DNA of 64,000 nt from assembly GCF_019966575.1 (NCBI RefSeq), contig NZ_JAINFK010000008.1, positions 61,765 to 125,764 on the forward strand. Direction: 5' to 3'. Numbering within the stretch: the first letter of the stretch is position 1; each line of letters opens with the position of its first letter. This document shows, piece after piece, positions 44,383-53,029 of the stretch. The position numbers and the translations under genes are program-made. This stretch comes from Oricola cellulosilytica (GTDB taxonomy: Bacteria; Pseudomonadota; Alphaproteobacteria; Rhizobiales; Rhizobiaceae). The notes beneath the pieces are model-generated. The model had not been told where the DNA came from. It ran no database searches and saw nothing but the letters and a program-made list of their open reading frames with translations.

Positions 44383-45606
44383 GTGACAGACTTCAAATTC
44401 CATCGGCACATTGCCGGAGCACTCGTCGCATCGGCCACGGCATTCGCTCCGCTCGGAGGATCGGTCGCCCATGCGGACGCCGGGTTCCAGCGCTGGATCA
44501 GCGACTTCCGCTCGACCGCCGCGAAGAACGGCATCTCGGGAGCGGTCTATGACCAGGCCTTTGCCGGTGTGAACGCGCCGGATGGCGAAGTGCTGAAAAA
44601 GGCGAGGTTTCAACCGGAATTCCGGGACGAGGCGTGGCAGTATATTGATGGGCGGGTACATGAGCGCTCGGTCGCGACCGGCCGCCAGATGCTCCGCAAA
44701 TATGGCCGGCTGCTCGACCGGATCGAGCGACAGACGGGCGTTAGCCGCAATATCGTTCTCGCCATCTGGTCGATGGAGTCCGATTACGGCGAATTCCTCA
44801 AGCGCACCGACCGGTTGCATTACGTGCCGCAGGCGCTGGCGACCTTGGCCTATGCCGACGACAGGCGTTCCAAATATGCGCGCGGCCAGTTGATCGGCGC
44901 GCTGCAGATGCTTCAGCGCGGCGATGTATCGCGCAACGGGCTGGTCGGGTCATGGGCCGGCGCGATGGGGCACACGCAGTTCATTCCGACCAGCTATCTT
45001 GCCTTCGCGGTGGACGGCGACGGCGACGGGCGCAAGGATATCTGGAATTCGGTTCCCGATGCGTTGTGGACGGCGGCGAACCTGCTCAAGCGCAATGGCT
45101 GGCGCGCCGGCGAAACCTGGGGCTACGAGGTGACGCTGCCTGCGGGCCGGAAGTTCCCCGGCGGGTCTATGTCGCTTTCGCAGTGGGAAAGCATTGGCGT
45201 GCGCCGCACCAATGGCAGTTCGTTTCCGCGGCCCGGACAGTCGGCGGAACTGAAAGTCCTGCAGGGACGCGACGGCCCGGCCTTCCTGATGGTGAAGAAC
45301 TTCTTCGTTCTCAAACGCTACAACAATGCCGACAAATATGCGCTCGCCGTCGGCCTGCTCGCAGATCAGATTGGCGGCGGTGCGCCTCCCGCGCGCGACT
45401 GGTCGCGGCCTTTCACCAAGCTGAGCATCGCGGAAAGCGAGGAACTGCAGACCCGTCTGAAACGGGCCGGGTTCTATGACGGCGAGGTCGACGGCAAGAT
45501 CGGACCGGCCTCGCGGACCGCGATCAAGTCGTATCAGGCCCGTTACGGCCTCGAACAGGATGGTTTCGCATCGATGGAACTGCTACAAGTCCTGCGGCGG
45601 CGATAG
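44383..45606 (+). CDS. Lytic murein transglycosylase, MltB family, with peptidoglycan-binding domain
   Basis: The 407-residue protein has a signal peptide (ending SVAHADA), an SLT_2/MltB catalytic domain (about 40-335) with the catalytic glutamate in LAIWSMESDYGEF and the signature WAGAMGHTQFIPTSYL, and a C-terminal PG_binding_1 domain (about 345-405, LQTRLKRAGFYDGEVDGKIG). It cleaves glycan strands to give anhydromuropeptides. I start at GTG 44383 because an AAGGGGG site lies five bases before it; an ATG at 44335 lacks one. The DUF459 gene follows 30 bases later. Confidence 0.92.
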   Translation: MTDFKFHRHIAGALVASATAFAPLGGSVAHADAGFQRWISDFRSTAAKNGISGAVYDQAFAGVNAPDGEVLKKARFQPEFRDEAWQYIDGRVHERSVATGRQMLRKYGRLLDRIERQTGVSRNIVLAIWSMESDYGEFLKRTDRLHYVPQALATLAYADDRRSKYARGQLIGALQMLQRGDVSRNGLVGSWAGAMGHTQFIPTSYLAFAVDGDGDGRKDIWNSVPDALWTAANLLKRNGWRAGETWGYEVTLPAGRKFPGGSMSLSQWESIGVRRTNGSSFPRPGQSAELKVLQGRDGPAFLMVKNFFVLKRYNNADKYALAVGLLADQIGGGAPPARDWSRPFTKLSIAESEELQTRLKRAGFYDGEVDGKIGPASRTAIKSYQARYGLEQDGFASMELLQVLRRR

Positions 45607-45636
45607 TCCGCCAGACTCCCGAAGCGAGCCATCCAC

Positions 45637-46917
45637 GTGTTGTCATTCAGTCGCCTGCGTACCTGTCTCTTTGCGGTTCCCGTGGCGGTCGCGTTGCTTC
45701 TGACCGGCTTTCCTCCGGAAACATCCAGGCTCGACGGCATCGGCGAAGCGCAGGCGCAGCAGCAGCAGCCCCGGCGCCGTACCCTGCTGGAACTGCTGAA
45801 AGGGAACCAGCAGCAGCAGGTCGCGCCGCAGGTCAAGAAGGCGCCGAAACGCGCCACGCGGCGCACGACCAAGACCCGCAAGACATCCAGGCGAAGCAAC
45901 CGTACCGTCAAGCGAACGGTCACAACGTCCGCGCCGCGGGCGCCGGCGGTCGCGGAGAGCGAGACGGTCGAAAAGCTCGATAGCGCCCGGACTGTCCTCG
46001 TTGTCGGCGATTTCATCGCCGGCGGGCTCGCCCAGGGGCTGGAAGAGGCATTCGCCGACGTGGCCGGGGTACGGATCGTGTCACGGGCCAATGGCTCGTC
46101 GGGCTTCGTACGCGATGATTTTTACGACTGGCCCGCATCCGTCGGTGCGATCATCGAGGAGGTCTCACCAGCGGTCGTCGTGGTGATGATCGGCTCCAAC
46201 GATCGGCAGGCGATGCGTGTAGGCGGCCGAAGCGAGGAGGTTCGCACCGGGGCGTGGGACCGTGAATATATCTCTCGCGTCAACAGCTTTGCGGCTGCCG
46301 TCCAGGCAACCAACACTCCGCTCGTCTGGGTCGGCGGCCCGCCATTCCGCTTCAAGAGCATGTCGGCCGATATTCTCGCCTTCAACGAGTTCTATCGCGA
46401 TGCGGCCACCGCGGTTGGCGGCACGTTTGTCGACATCTGGGACGGTTTTGTCGACGAGGATGGCGCCTTCGTCGCCAGCGGATCGGGGGTCAGTGGGCAG
46501 ACCGTGCGGTTGCGGGCGTCCGACGGCATAAATTTCACCAAGGACGGGAAACGCAAGCTGGCCTTCTATGTCGAGCGACAGATCCGGCAGATGCTCGGGG
46601 ACGCCGCGTCGCCGCTGCTGACTACGCTTGCGCCGGAGAGCTTCTCGACCATGCGGCTGCCGCCGCTGCAACCGGAGACGGATCTTGTTCGGATAAACCC
46701 GATCCCGCTCACCGATCCCGAGCTCGATGGCGGTGCGGCCCTTCTCGGCGACATCACGCGCCGCGAGCGCGAAGCCGGAAACAACCCTCTCCAAGCAAAA
46801 TCGATCCGCCGAAAGCTTGTGCAGGACGGGGTTCCGCCACCGCCCATGCCCGGTCGCGCGAACGATTTCACCTGGCCGGAGGATGAACCGCAGGCCGAAC
46901 CGGTCGAGCCGTCCTAG
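45637..46917 (+). CDS. DUF459 SGNH-fold periplasmic protein with atypical GDF motif
   Basis: The 426-residue protein has a signal peptide (ending IGEAQAQ), a basic Gln/Lys/Arg-rich linker and a DUF459 SGNH-hydrolase-like domain (about 120-310). Block III (MIGSNDRQAMR) and block V (DGINFTKDGKRKLAFYV) are clear, but block I reads VVGDFIAGGLAQGL, with Phe where the catalytic Ser of GDS would be. The C-terminal 80 residues are proline-rich and probably disordered. It follows the transglycosylase, suggesting a cell-wall or envelope-polysaccharide role. The start is GTG at 45637. Catalytic activity is doubtful or uses another residue. Confidence 0.85.
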   Translation: MLSFSRLRTCLFAVPVAVALLLTGFPPETSRLDGIGEAQAQQQQPRRRTLLELLKGNQQQQVAPQVKKAPKRATRRTTKTRKTSRRSNRTVKRTVTTSAPRAPAVAESETVEKLDSARTVLVVGDFIAGGLAQGLEEAFADVAGVRIVSRANGSSGFVRDDFYDWPASVGAIIEEVSPAVVVVMIGSNDRQAMRVGGRSEEVRTGAWDREYISRVNSFAAAVQATNTPLVWVGGPPFRFKSMSADILAFNEFYRDAATAVGGTFVDIWDGFVDEDGAFVASGSGVSGQTVRLRASDGINFTKDGKRKLAFYVERQIRQMLGDAASPLLTTLAPESFSTMRLPPLQPETDLVRINPIPLTDPELDGGAALLGDITRREREAGNNPLQAKSIRRKLVQDGVPPPPMPGRANDFTWPEDEPQAEPVEPS

Positions 46918-46931
46918 GGTCCGGACCCTAG
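46914..46931. repeat. 18-bp perfect palindrome at the DUF459 stop codon
   Basis: CTAGGGTCCGGACCCTAG is perfectly symmetric and contains the stop codon of the DUF459 gene. It lies between convergent genes and may act as a two-way 3'-end structure, though it has no loop and no U-run. Confidence 0.6.
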
Positions 46932-46954
46932 AGCGTCACGGCTGGTGCGACAGC

Positions 46955-47263
46955 TCAATGATGGTCGGGCGCCGATTGTTCGAACTGCTGTTTTTGCGCC
47001 TCGGTTGCTTCGGTTTGATACTTTTCGCGCCATTCGGAATACGGCATGCCGTAAATGATCTCGCGGGCCTCATCCTTCGTCAGGTCGATGCCCTCCGCGT
47101 CTGCGGCGTCCTTGTACCAGTTGGAAAGACAATTGCGGCAAAAGCCCGCAAGGTTCATCAGATCGATGTTCTGGACATCGGTTCGCGCGCGCAGATGCGA
47201 AACGAGTCGGCGAAAGGCGGCGGCTTCGAGTTCGATCTGCTTGGTCGATGGAATTTCGGTCAT
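46955..47263 (-). CDS. DUF1244 protein
   Basis: The 102-residue cytoplasmic protein is a DUF1244 member, a small helical family of proteobacteria. The hallmark block is IDLMNLAGFCRNCLSNWYKD with a CxxC-like pair, followed by REIIYGMPYSEWREKYQ. The function is not known; the cysteines suggest a metal or redox site. The ATG at 47263 has a GGAG site 8 bases upstream; a longer in-frame start would add 19 residues outside the family. It is divergent from the DUF1036 gene. Confidence 0.87.
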   Translation of the reverse strand: MTEIPSTKQIELEAAAFRRLVSHLRARTDVQNIDLMNLAGFCRNCLSNWYKDAADAEGIDLTKDEAREIIYGMPYSEWREKYQTEATEAQKQQFEQSAPDHH

Positions 47264-47475
47264 AAAATGCTCCGGTTGGGTGTGTGATGCAGATAATGCG
47301 ATCATTTGCGCACTCTTCAAGGGATGTGGTCTTTAAAAGACCCGTCTTCAGGGGAGCGTCGCACCGACCAATCAAGTTCGGGATCGCGGTAGCTTTGCAT
47401 TGACATCGAGCGACACAATGCGACAAACCTCGAAGGAGCGCCGATCTCTCCCGCGTCACACCACAGTCATTGAAA

Positions 47476-47976
47476 ATGCTCAAAATCCAGCAAAATAAAT
47501 CGATTTGTATACAGGTGTTGTGTATGTTCGCGATGCTTGTCGGGGCATCGCTAGCCGCCACACCCTCTGCCCGGGCCGATTTCCGCGTCTGTAATGCCAC
47601 CCAGGATCTCGTTGGCGTCGCGATTGGTTATCGGGCGCGGGCCGGATGGATCACCGAAGGCTGGTGGGCCGTCGAGGGATCGACATGCAAAACGCTGATC
47701 GAGGGACCGTTGGAGTCCCGTTATTATTATCTTTATGCCGAGGATGGCGTGCGCGGGGGCCGGTGGGACGGGCCAATCAGCATGTGCATCGCGGAGTTGC
47801 AGTTCAAGATCACCGGCGTGAATGATTGTTACGCAAGGGGTTTTCAAAAGGCAGGGTTCCGGGAATACGACACCGGCAACCAGTCCAACTGGATGGTGCA
47901 GCTTGTCGAAGATCCGGATCCGGCCTTGAGCGGCGGACAGGCGCAGCCGTTGATTACGCAGGGGGAAGGCCAGTGA
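47476..47976 (+). CDS. DUF1036 secreted protein
   Basis: The 166-residue protein has a signal peptide ending PSARA and a DUF1036 domain (DFRVCNATQDLVGVAIGYR, GWWAVEGSTCKTLIEGPLES, YYYLYAED). Four or more cysteines probably form disulfides in the periplasm. The family has no proven function. The start is uncertain between ATG 47476, TTG 47470 and ATG 47524, which shortens the signal. Its stop overlaps the pyruvate kinase start (GTGA), so the two are translationally coupled, an arrangement I associate with rhizobia. Confidence 0.83.
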   Translation: MLKIQQNKSICIQVLCMFAMLVGASLAATPSARADFRVCNATQDLVGVAIGYRARAGWITEGWWAVEGSTCKTLIEGPLESRYYYLYAEDGVRGGRWDGPISMCIAELQFKITGVNDCYARGFQKAGFREYDTGNQSNWMVQLVEDPDPALSGGQAQPLITQGEGQ

Positions 47977-49409
47977 AGCGCGGCCGCAAAGTCAAGATTC
48001 TGGCCACGCTCGGACCGGCCTCGTCGTCCGAGGAGATGATCCGGAAGCTCTATGACGCCGGGGCCGACGTGTTCCGGATCAATATGAGTCATGCCAGCCA
48101 CGACGTGATGCGCGATCTTGTCAGGCGGATTCGGACAGTCGAGAAAAAGGCGGGGCGACCGATCGGCATCCTTGGCGATCTGCAGGGCCCGAAGCTGCGC
48201 GTTGGAGCTTTCGAAGACGATGCGGTCGAACTCGAGCCCGGACAGACCTTCACTCTCGACGGCGTCGCCAAACCCGGCGACAAGACGCGCGTCTATCTTC
48301 CGCATCCGGAGATCCTCGAAGCTGTCCAACCTGGCCATCGCCTGCTCATCGACGACGGACGGCTGGCGCTGATTGCCGAGAAGGCCGATGGAAGGTCGAT
48401 CGTCACCAAGGTCGTCTCCGGCACGAAGATTTCGTCCAGGAAGGGCGTGAGCCTCCCCGATACGACGCTTGGCGTCGGCGCGCTGACCGAAAAGGACCGC
48501 AAGGACCTCGACGCCATTCTCAAGGAGGAGATCGACTGGGTGGCGCTGTCGTTCATCCAGCGACCGGACGACCTCGCCGAGGTGCGTAAGATCGCCCGCG
48601 GCAGGGTCGGGCTCCTGTCGAAGATCGAGAAACCCCAGGCGGTTGAACGCATCGACGAGATCATCGAACTGTCGGACGCCATCATGGTGGCGCGCGGCGA
48701 CCTCGGAGTAGAGGTGCCGCTGGAAGCCGTTCCAGGTATTCAGAAGCAGATCACCCGTGCGGCCCGGCGGGCAGGCAAGCCGGTGGTCGTCGCGACCCAG
48801 ATGCTCGAATCAATGATCACTGCGCCGGTGCCCACCCGCGCCGAGGTGTCGGATGTCGCGACTGCCGTGTTCGAGGGTGCGGACGCGGTGATGCTGTCTG
48901 CCGAATCCGCCGCGGGCGATTATCCTGTCGAGGCGGTCGCCACCATGTCGCGCATCGCCGAAAAGGTCGAAAGGGACATGAACTATCCGGGCATCATCAA
49001 CGCCCAGCGTCCGGAAGCCGAGGCCACGGGCTCGGATGCCATATCCGCCGCCGCGCGCCAGATCGCGCAAACCCTGAAACTCTCGGCAATAGTCTGCTAC
49101 ACCGCATCCGGCACGACCGGGCTGCGCGCCTCGCGCGAACGGCCTTCGACGCCGGTCATCGCGCTTTCGCCGGTCATCGAGACCGCGCGCCGGCTGGCTC
49201 TGGTCTGGGGACTTCACTGCGTCGTGACGGACGATGCGAGCGATCTCGACGACATGGTGGACCGCGCCTGCCGGATCGCGTTTCGTGAGGAGTTCGCCAG
49301 GCCGGGCGACCGTGTGATCATCACGGCAGGCGTGCCATTGCGCACCCCCGGTGCAACCAACATGCTCCGGATCGCCTATATCGGCTCGGACGGAATGTCG
49401 GGAATCTGA
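47973..49409 (+). CDS. pyk: Pyruvate kinase
   Basis: The 478-residue protein is a complete pyruvate kinase, converting phosphoenolpyruvate and ADP to pyruvate and ATP. Visible are the N-terminal ILATLGPASSSEEMIRKLYD, DVFRINMSHAS, the B domain (about 70-165), SKIEKPQAVERIDEI, the active-site IMVARGDLGVEVPLE, and the C-terminal domain with ASGTTGLRASRERPSTPVIA. It starts with GTG overlapping the DUF1036 stop, with a strong GGGGGAAGG site upstream. Confidence 0.97.
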   Translation: MKRGRKVKILATLGPASSSEEMIRKLYDAGADVFRINMSHASHDVMRDLVRRIRTVEKKAGRPIGILGDLQGPKLRVGAFEDDAVELEPGQTFTLDGVAKPGDKTRVYLPHPEILEAVQPGHRLLIDDGRLALIAEKADGRSIVTKVVSGTKISSRKGVSLPDTTLGVGALTEKDRKDLDAILKEEIDWVALSFIQRPDDLAEVRKIARGRVGLLSKIEKPQAVERIDEIIELSDAIMVARGDLGVEVPLEAVPGIQKQITRAARRAGKPVVVATQMLESMITAPVPTRAEVSDVATAVFEGADAVMLSAESAAGDYPVEAVATMSRIAEKVERDMNYPGIINAQRPEAEATGSDAISAAARQIAQTLKLSAIVCYTASGTTGLRASRERPSTPVIALSPVIETARRLALVWGLHCVVTDDASDLDDMVDRACRIAFREEFARPGDRVIITAGVPLRTPGATNMLRIAYIGSDGMSGI

Positions 49410-49560
49410 TCCCGCGGCCGGTGCCGACGCTACCTCAGCCAGCGTTCGAACGGACCAAAACGGTCGCCGACCAGACGTTTCTCCAGCTCGCGCGCCATTT
49501 CCTGCAGATCGCGCGGCTTGCCGGCCAGCTTTTCGATGGCAGGGAGAGGAGCGGAGGTGA

Positions 49561-50211
49561 TCAGGCGGGTTCGGCGGCAAGTTCGTCGGTGAGACGGATG
49601 ACGGCGCGCTGCGCCGATTCCATCGCCGGATAGACGGCCAATGCGCGCTCCCAGGCCCGGAGCGCAGCCTCCTTGCGGCCGACGCGTTCGAGAATGGTTG
49701 CCATGCCGGCCAGCGCGCCGAAGTGGCGTGGCTCCAGTTCGAGGGTCTTCTGGATATCGGTCATCGACTTGGCGAAATTGTCCATCGAATAGTGAAGCGT
49801 CGCCCGGCGATTCCATCCCTCGGCAAATCCGGGCGCGCGCGTCACGACCTGATCCAGGAAGTCGAGCGCCACATTGTATTTCTTCTCGTCGTAGGCCGTA
49901 TTCGCCCAGCCCATCATCAAGTCGACAGTCGCACTGCCGGAGCGGAACCATTGGGCCCAGATGCCGTCCGCGATGGTCTTTGCATGACGGGGATCGCGCG
50001 CACGCTTGAGCCGGGCGAACAACTCGTCGAGGCGGCTTTGCTCTGGAGCGGCTGCTGTCGGCACGTCGTCGGAGACCGGCGGCGGCGCGGTCAGATTTTC
50101 TTCTGGAACGGGAAGCGCCTCTTCAGGCTCGAGTTCGTCGAGGCCCTGCGCATACGCGCTTGCCGTCAACAAGGTTGCGCCAAGCGCAAGGATGCAAAAA
50201 TACGTTCGCAT
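49561..50211 (-). CDS. Secreted TPR-repeat protein
   Basis: The 216-residue protein has a signal peptide (MRTYFCILALGATLLTASA, cleavage near AYA), an acidic Pro/Glu-rich stretch and then two to three tetratricopeptide repeats (about residues 90-205; VALDFLDQVVTRAPGFAEGW, LHYSMDNFAKSMTDIQKTLE, ILERVGRKEAALRAWERAL). It is likely a periplasmic protein-interaction scaffold. I choose ATG 50211; GTG 50238 is possible but would push the signal peptide inwards. Its stop is followed by a 43-codon open stretch in another frame that I do not call. Confidence 0.8.
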   Translation of the reverse strand: MRTYFCILALGATLLTASAYAQGLDELEPEEALPVPEENLTAPPPVSDDVPTAAAPEQSRLDELFARLKRARDPRHAKTIADGIWAQWFRSGSATVDLMMGWANTAYDEKKYNVALDFLDQVVTRAPGFAEGWNRRATLHYSMDNFAKSMTDIQKTLELEPRHFGALAGMATILERVGRKEAALRAWERALAVYPAMESAQRAVIRLTDELAAEPA

Positions 50212-50290
50212 GCGGGTAAGGTATTTCCCGCCACGCAAACGTCAAACGCAATTTTGTGTGAAATCGCGACGCATGTCCGCGTCGCCGCGA

Positions 50291-50416
50291 TCAGCCCTGA
50301 CGCGCCTTGTAACGCGGGTTCTGCTTGTTGATCACGTAAACACGGCCCTTGCGGCGAACGAGCCGGTTGTTGCGGTCGCGCTCTTTCAGCGACTTGAGCG
50401 AGTTCTTGATCTTCAT
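50291..50416 (-). CDS. rpmJ: 50S ribosomal protein L36
   Basis: Forty-one codons on the minus strand encode a protein that begins [18 protein letters not shown] and ends in [13 protein letters not shown], with RRKGRVYV between. This is the L36 of rhizobia. It lacks the CxxC...H zinc ligands, as is normal for this lineage. The gene is monocistronic and short, and is easily missed by length filters. Confidence 0.96.
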   Translation of the reverse strand: MKIKNSLKSLKERDRNNRLVRRKGRVYVINKQNPRYKARQG

Positions 50417-50513
50417 CTTTCAGCCTATGCGGCCCTTGGGGGCTCAAACAAAAACGCGCCGGAAGGCGCGCGAAACCAGATTGGCGGTGGATAACCGAGA
50501 ACCCCGGCAAATG

Positions 50514-51596
50514 TCAACCGAGGCGTGGACGCAGCCGCGTGAAATGCCCCATTTTCCTGCCCGGGCGGCTTTCCGCCTTGCCGTAGTCATGCAGAACCAC
50601 GTTCGGCGCCCGGGCAAGCTCCGGCATCCGGCCGATATCGTCCCCGATCAGATTTTCCATCACACAGTCGCTATGGCGGTCAGGGGCGCCAAGCGGCCAT
50701 CCGGCCACGGCGCGGATGTGCTGCTCGAACTGGGAAACCGCGCAGGCCGCTTCCGTCCAGTGGCCCGAATTGTGGACGCGCGGGGCGAACTCGTTGGCGC
50801 GCAGGGTGCCGTCCGCCATGACGAAGAGTTCAAGCCCCAGCGTGCCGACATAGGAGAGCGCATCCGCAAGTTTCGCCGCTGTGCGAACGGCTTGCTCCCC
50901 GACAGGTTCTGCGATGCCGGCGGGCACCGTCGATGTCGAGAGGATGCCCTCTGCATGGACGTTGCGCGCCGGTTCGTAGCACACGGTCGTGCCGTCCCCG
51001 CCGCGTGTCACGATCACGGAAATCTCGCCTTCGAAAGGGGCGAACGCCTCGAGGATCGCGGGCGCATGGCCGATCTCGCCCAGCGCTTCTTCGGGGCTCG
51101 GATCGCCGGCGGCGCCGCGGAAGCGGATCTGCCCCTTGCCGTCGTAGCCGAGACGCCGCGTCTTCAGGATGCCGCGCCCGCCGAACGCGGCGAGAGCGTC
51201 CGCAAGCGATGCCGCATCGGCGACATCGCGAAAGCCGACGGTCGGTATTCCGTTGGCGTTGAGAAACGTTTTCTCGATCAGCCGGTCCTGCGCCGTCTCC
51301 AGGGCGGTCGCGCCGGGCCGCAGGACTGCATTTTTCTCGAGCCAGCGGGCCGCCCCGAGGGCGATGTTCTCGAATTCGTAGGTGATCGCGTCGCATCGGC
51401 GCGCCAGTTGGGCAAGTGCGGTCATGTCGTCGTAGGCAGCCGCGATGTGCTCGTTGCAGGTCTGCGCCGCCGGGCAATTTTCCGCCGGATCGAGCACGCA
51501 TGTCCGAAATCCAAGCCGGGCAGCCGCGATGGCGAGCATGCGTCCGAGCTGTCCGCCGCCGACAATGCCGATGGTCGCGCCGCGAGCAAGTGTCAT
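50514..51596 (-). CDS. purK: N5-carboxyaminoimidazole ribonucleotide synthase
   Basis: The 360-residue protein is an ATP-grasp enzyme with the N-terminal [21 protein letters not shown], central [17 protein letters not shown] (ATP loop) and [20 protein letters not shown]. This is the PurK wording. It carboxylates aminoimidazole ribonucleotide with ATP and bicarbonate in de novo purine synthesis. Its ATG overlaps the purE stop, giving the standard purEK operon on the minus strand. Confidence 0.97.
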   Translation of the reverse strand: MTLARGATIGIVGGGQLGRMLAIAAARLGFRTCVLDPAENCPAAQTCNEHIAAAYDDMTALAQLARRCDAITYEFENIALGAARWLEKNAVLRPGATALETAQDRLIEKTFLNANGIPTVGFRDVADAASLADALAAFGGRGILKTRRLGYDGKGQIRFRGAAGDPSPEEALGEIGHAPAILEAFAPFEGEISVIVTRGGDGTTVCYEPARNVHAEGILSTSTVPAGIAEPVGEQAVRTAAKLADALSYVGTLGLELFVMADGTLRANEFAPRVHNSGHWTEAACAVSQFEQHIRAVAGWPLGAPDRHSDCVMENLIGDDIGRMPELARAPNVVLHDYGKAESRPGRKMGHFTRLRPRLG

Positions 51597-52093
51597 TTTG
51601 CCGCGGTTTCCGTGTCTTCGGGTTTTTCGGCCACGGATGCTGTGCGGCCTTCCCGCCAGGCGTCGAGCCGTGCCGCGAGCGCCTCATCCTGAAGGGCGAG
51701 AATAGCCGCCGCCATCAGCCCCGCATTGGTCGCGCCGGCGTTGCCGATCGCAAGTGTTCCGACCGGAATGCCGGCCGGCATCTGCACGATCGACAACAGG
51801 GAGTCCTCGCCGGAGAGCGCCTTTGACTGGACAGGCACGCCCAATACCGGAAGCGGGGTCATCGAGGCGGTCATGCCGGGAAGATGCGCCGCGCCGCCCG
51901 CGCCCGCAATGATCACCTTGAACCCCGCCTGTTTGGCGGATTTCGCGAACTCGACCATGCGGTCCGGCGTGCGGTGCGCGGAAACGATCCTGGCCTCGTG
52001 GCTGACCCCCAGCTCGTCGAGAATCTCAGCGGCAAAGCGCATTGTGGGCCAGTCCGATTGGCTGCCCATGATGATGGCGACGTCTGCTGGCAT
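51593..52093 (-). CDS. purE: N5-carboxyaminoimidazole ribonucleotide mutase
   Basis: The 166-residue protein is class I PurE, with [29 protein letters not shown] and [20 protein letters not shown] forming the active-site loops, and [20 protein letters not shown]. It moves the carboxyl group to C4 of the imidazole. I start at ATG 52093, which aligns with the family N-terminus; a longer frame upstream is not conserved in style. The last 20 residues form a charged tail. purK is translationally coupled. Confidence 0.97.
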   Translation of the reverse strand: MPADVAIIMGSQSDWPTMRFAAEILDELGVSHEARIVSAHRTPDRMVEFAKSAKQAGFKVIIAGAGGAAHLPGMTASMTPLPVLGVPVQSKALSGEDSLLSIVQMPAGIPVGTLAIGNAGATNAGLMAAAILALQDEALAARLDAWREGRTASVAEKPEDTETAAK

Positions 52094-52118
52094 GTCTTCG
52101 ACCTGGGTCTTCTCCGCT

Positions 52119-52322
52119 TCAGGCGATGATGTCCGGGATGATCTGGTCCTCAATGTCCTGTAGCTTGTCCTTGATCGCCAGCTTCTTCTTCTTCATCCGC
52201 TGAATCTGCAAGGGGCTGCACCCGGCCTTCGTCATCGCGTCGATCGCCGCATCGTAGTCGGCATGCTCCTGCTTCAGTCGCGCAAAAGCCAGCCGCAAAT
52301 CCGCCTGGTCCTGTTCAGACAT
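52119..52322 (-). CDS. DUF465/YdcH-type small helical protein (minus-strand copy)
   Basis: The 67-residue protein is a DUF465 member: a helical hairpin with [18 protein letters not shown] and [20 protein letters not shown]. The family is widespread and uncharacterised. An AAAGGA site lies before ATG 52322. It lies directly upstream of purE (25 bases) and is divergent from a second DUF465 gene at 52506. Confidence 0.87.
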   Translation of the reverse strand: MSEQDQADLRLAFARLKQEHADYDAAIDAMTKAGCSPLQIQRMKKKKLAIKDKLQDIEDQIIPDIIA

Positions 52323-52505
52323 GCCCCGTCCTTTCCGCGCCTCCGTTGCCGTCGGCGCCGCCTTTCCCCATGCGCCGCTAGTTGGTCTATCTTTGCAACA
52401 CTTCTTGCGCCATTTCCACAGATGGGCATTCGACAGAAACCGCTTTTCGTGCCAGCATGGCAAGTCCGGCCGATCCCGCCGGACATTGCGAAAGGAGGCA
52501 TCTCT

Positions 52506-52682
52506 ATGTCAATTGAAGCTCACCTTGAAACCCTCGTGCGCAAACATGGTGATCTGGAGTCCCAAATCTCGCAAATCCTTACCAGGCCCATGCCCGATCA
52601 AGTCGAGCTTATGCAGTTGAAACGCGAAAAACTGCGCCTCAAGGAAGAAATCGAACGTATCAAGGTCGAAACGCGCCACTGA
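52506..52682 (+). CDS. DUF465/YdcH-type small helical protein (plus-strand copy)
   Basis: The 58-residue protein has the same DUF465 helical-hairpin pattern (ETLVRKHGDLESQISQIL, LMQLKREKLRLKEEIERI). A strong AAAGGAGG site is 7 bases before the ATG. It is a paralogue of the divergent gene at 52119, with 183 bases between them; the pair shares a promoter region. Function unknown. Confidence 0.87.
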   Translation: MSIEAHLETLVRKHGDLESQISQILTRPMPDQVELMQLKREKLRLKEEIERIKVETRH

Positions 52683-52716
52683 CAGGTACCGCTCTTCGGA
52701 CATTAGACTCGGGACC

Positions 52717-52983
52717 TCAGTCTCCGCTCCAGAACTGGTCCAGCCAGATGTTGAGCGGCAGGAAGGCTGCGTCGTTCACACTGTAGATCCGCCGGGTTCC
52801 TTCCGCTTTCGCGGAAACGAGCCCGGCATCGAGCAATATTTTCATGTGCTGCGAGACGGCGGGCCGCGACACCGGTAGGATCTCCGCCAATTGGCCCACC
52901 GTTGACGGCGAACGCCGCATCGCTTCCAGCATCGTGCGCCGGTGCGGGTCGGCGATGGCGTGAAACGGGTCGGCTCCGGACAT
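52717..52983 (-). CDS. ArsR-family transcriptional regulator
   Basis: The 88-residue protein is a minimal winged helix: ADPHRRTMLEAMRRSPSTV, the recognition helix VSRPAVSQHMKILLDAGLVS and the wing AEGTRRIYSVND. No cysteine metal site is present, so it belongs to the non-metal ArsR group. It starts 46 bases after the stop of the TauE/SafE exporter on the same strand and could be its regulator or be co-transcribed with it. Confidence 0.88.
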   Translation of the reverse strand: MSGADPFHAIADPHRRTMLEAMRRSPSTVGQLAEILPVSRPAVSQHMKILLDAGLVSAKAEGTRRIYSVNDAAFLPLNIWLDQFWSGD

Positions 52984-53029
52984 TGTTCTTCGTAAGCTAT
53001 TACTTACGTTGCGTCAAGCTGGGCTGTTA

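Noticed and set aside
49430..49560. About 43 open codons after the TPR gene ending in a plausible helical tail
   Set aside because: The stretch has no ATG, GTG or TTG at its beginning and no ribosome-binding site. The only internal ATG would leave 22 residues.
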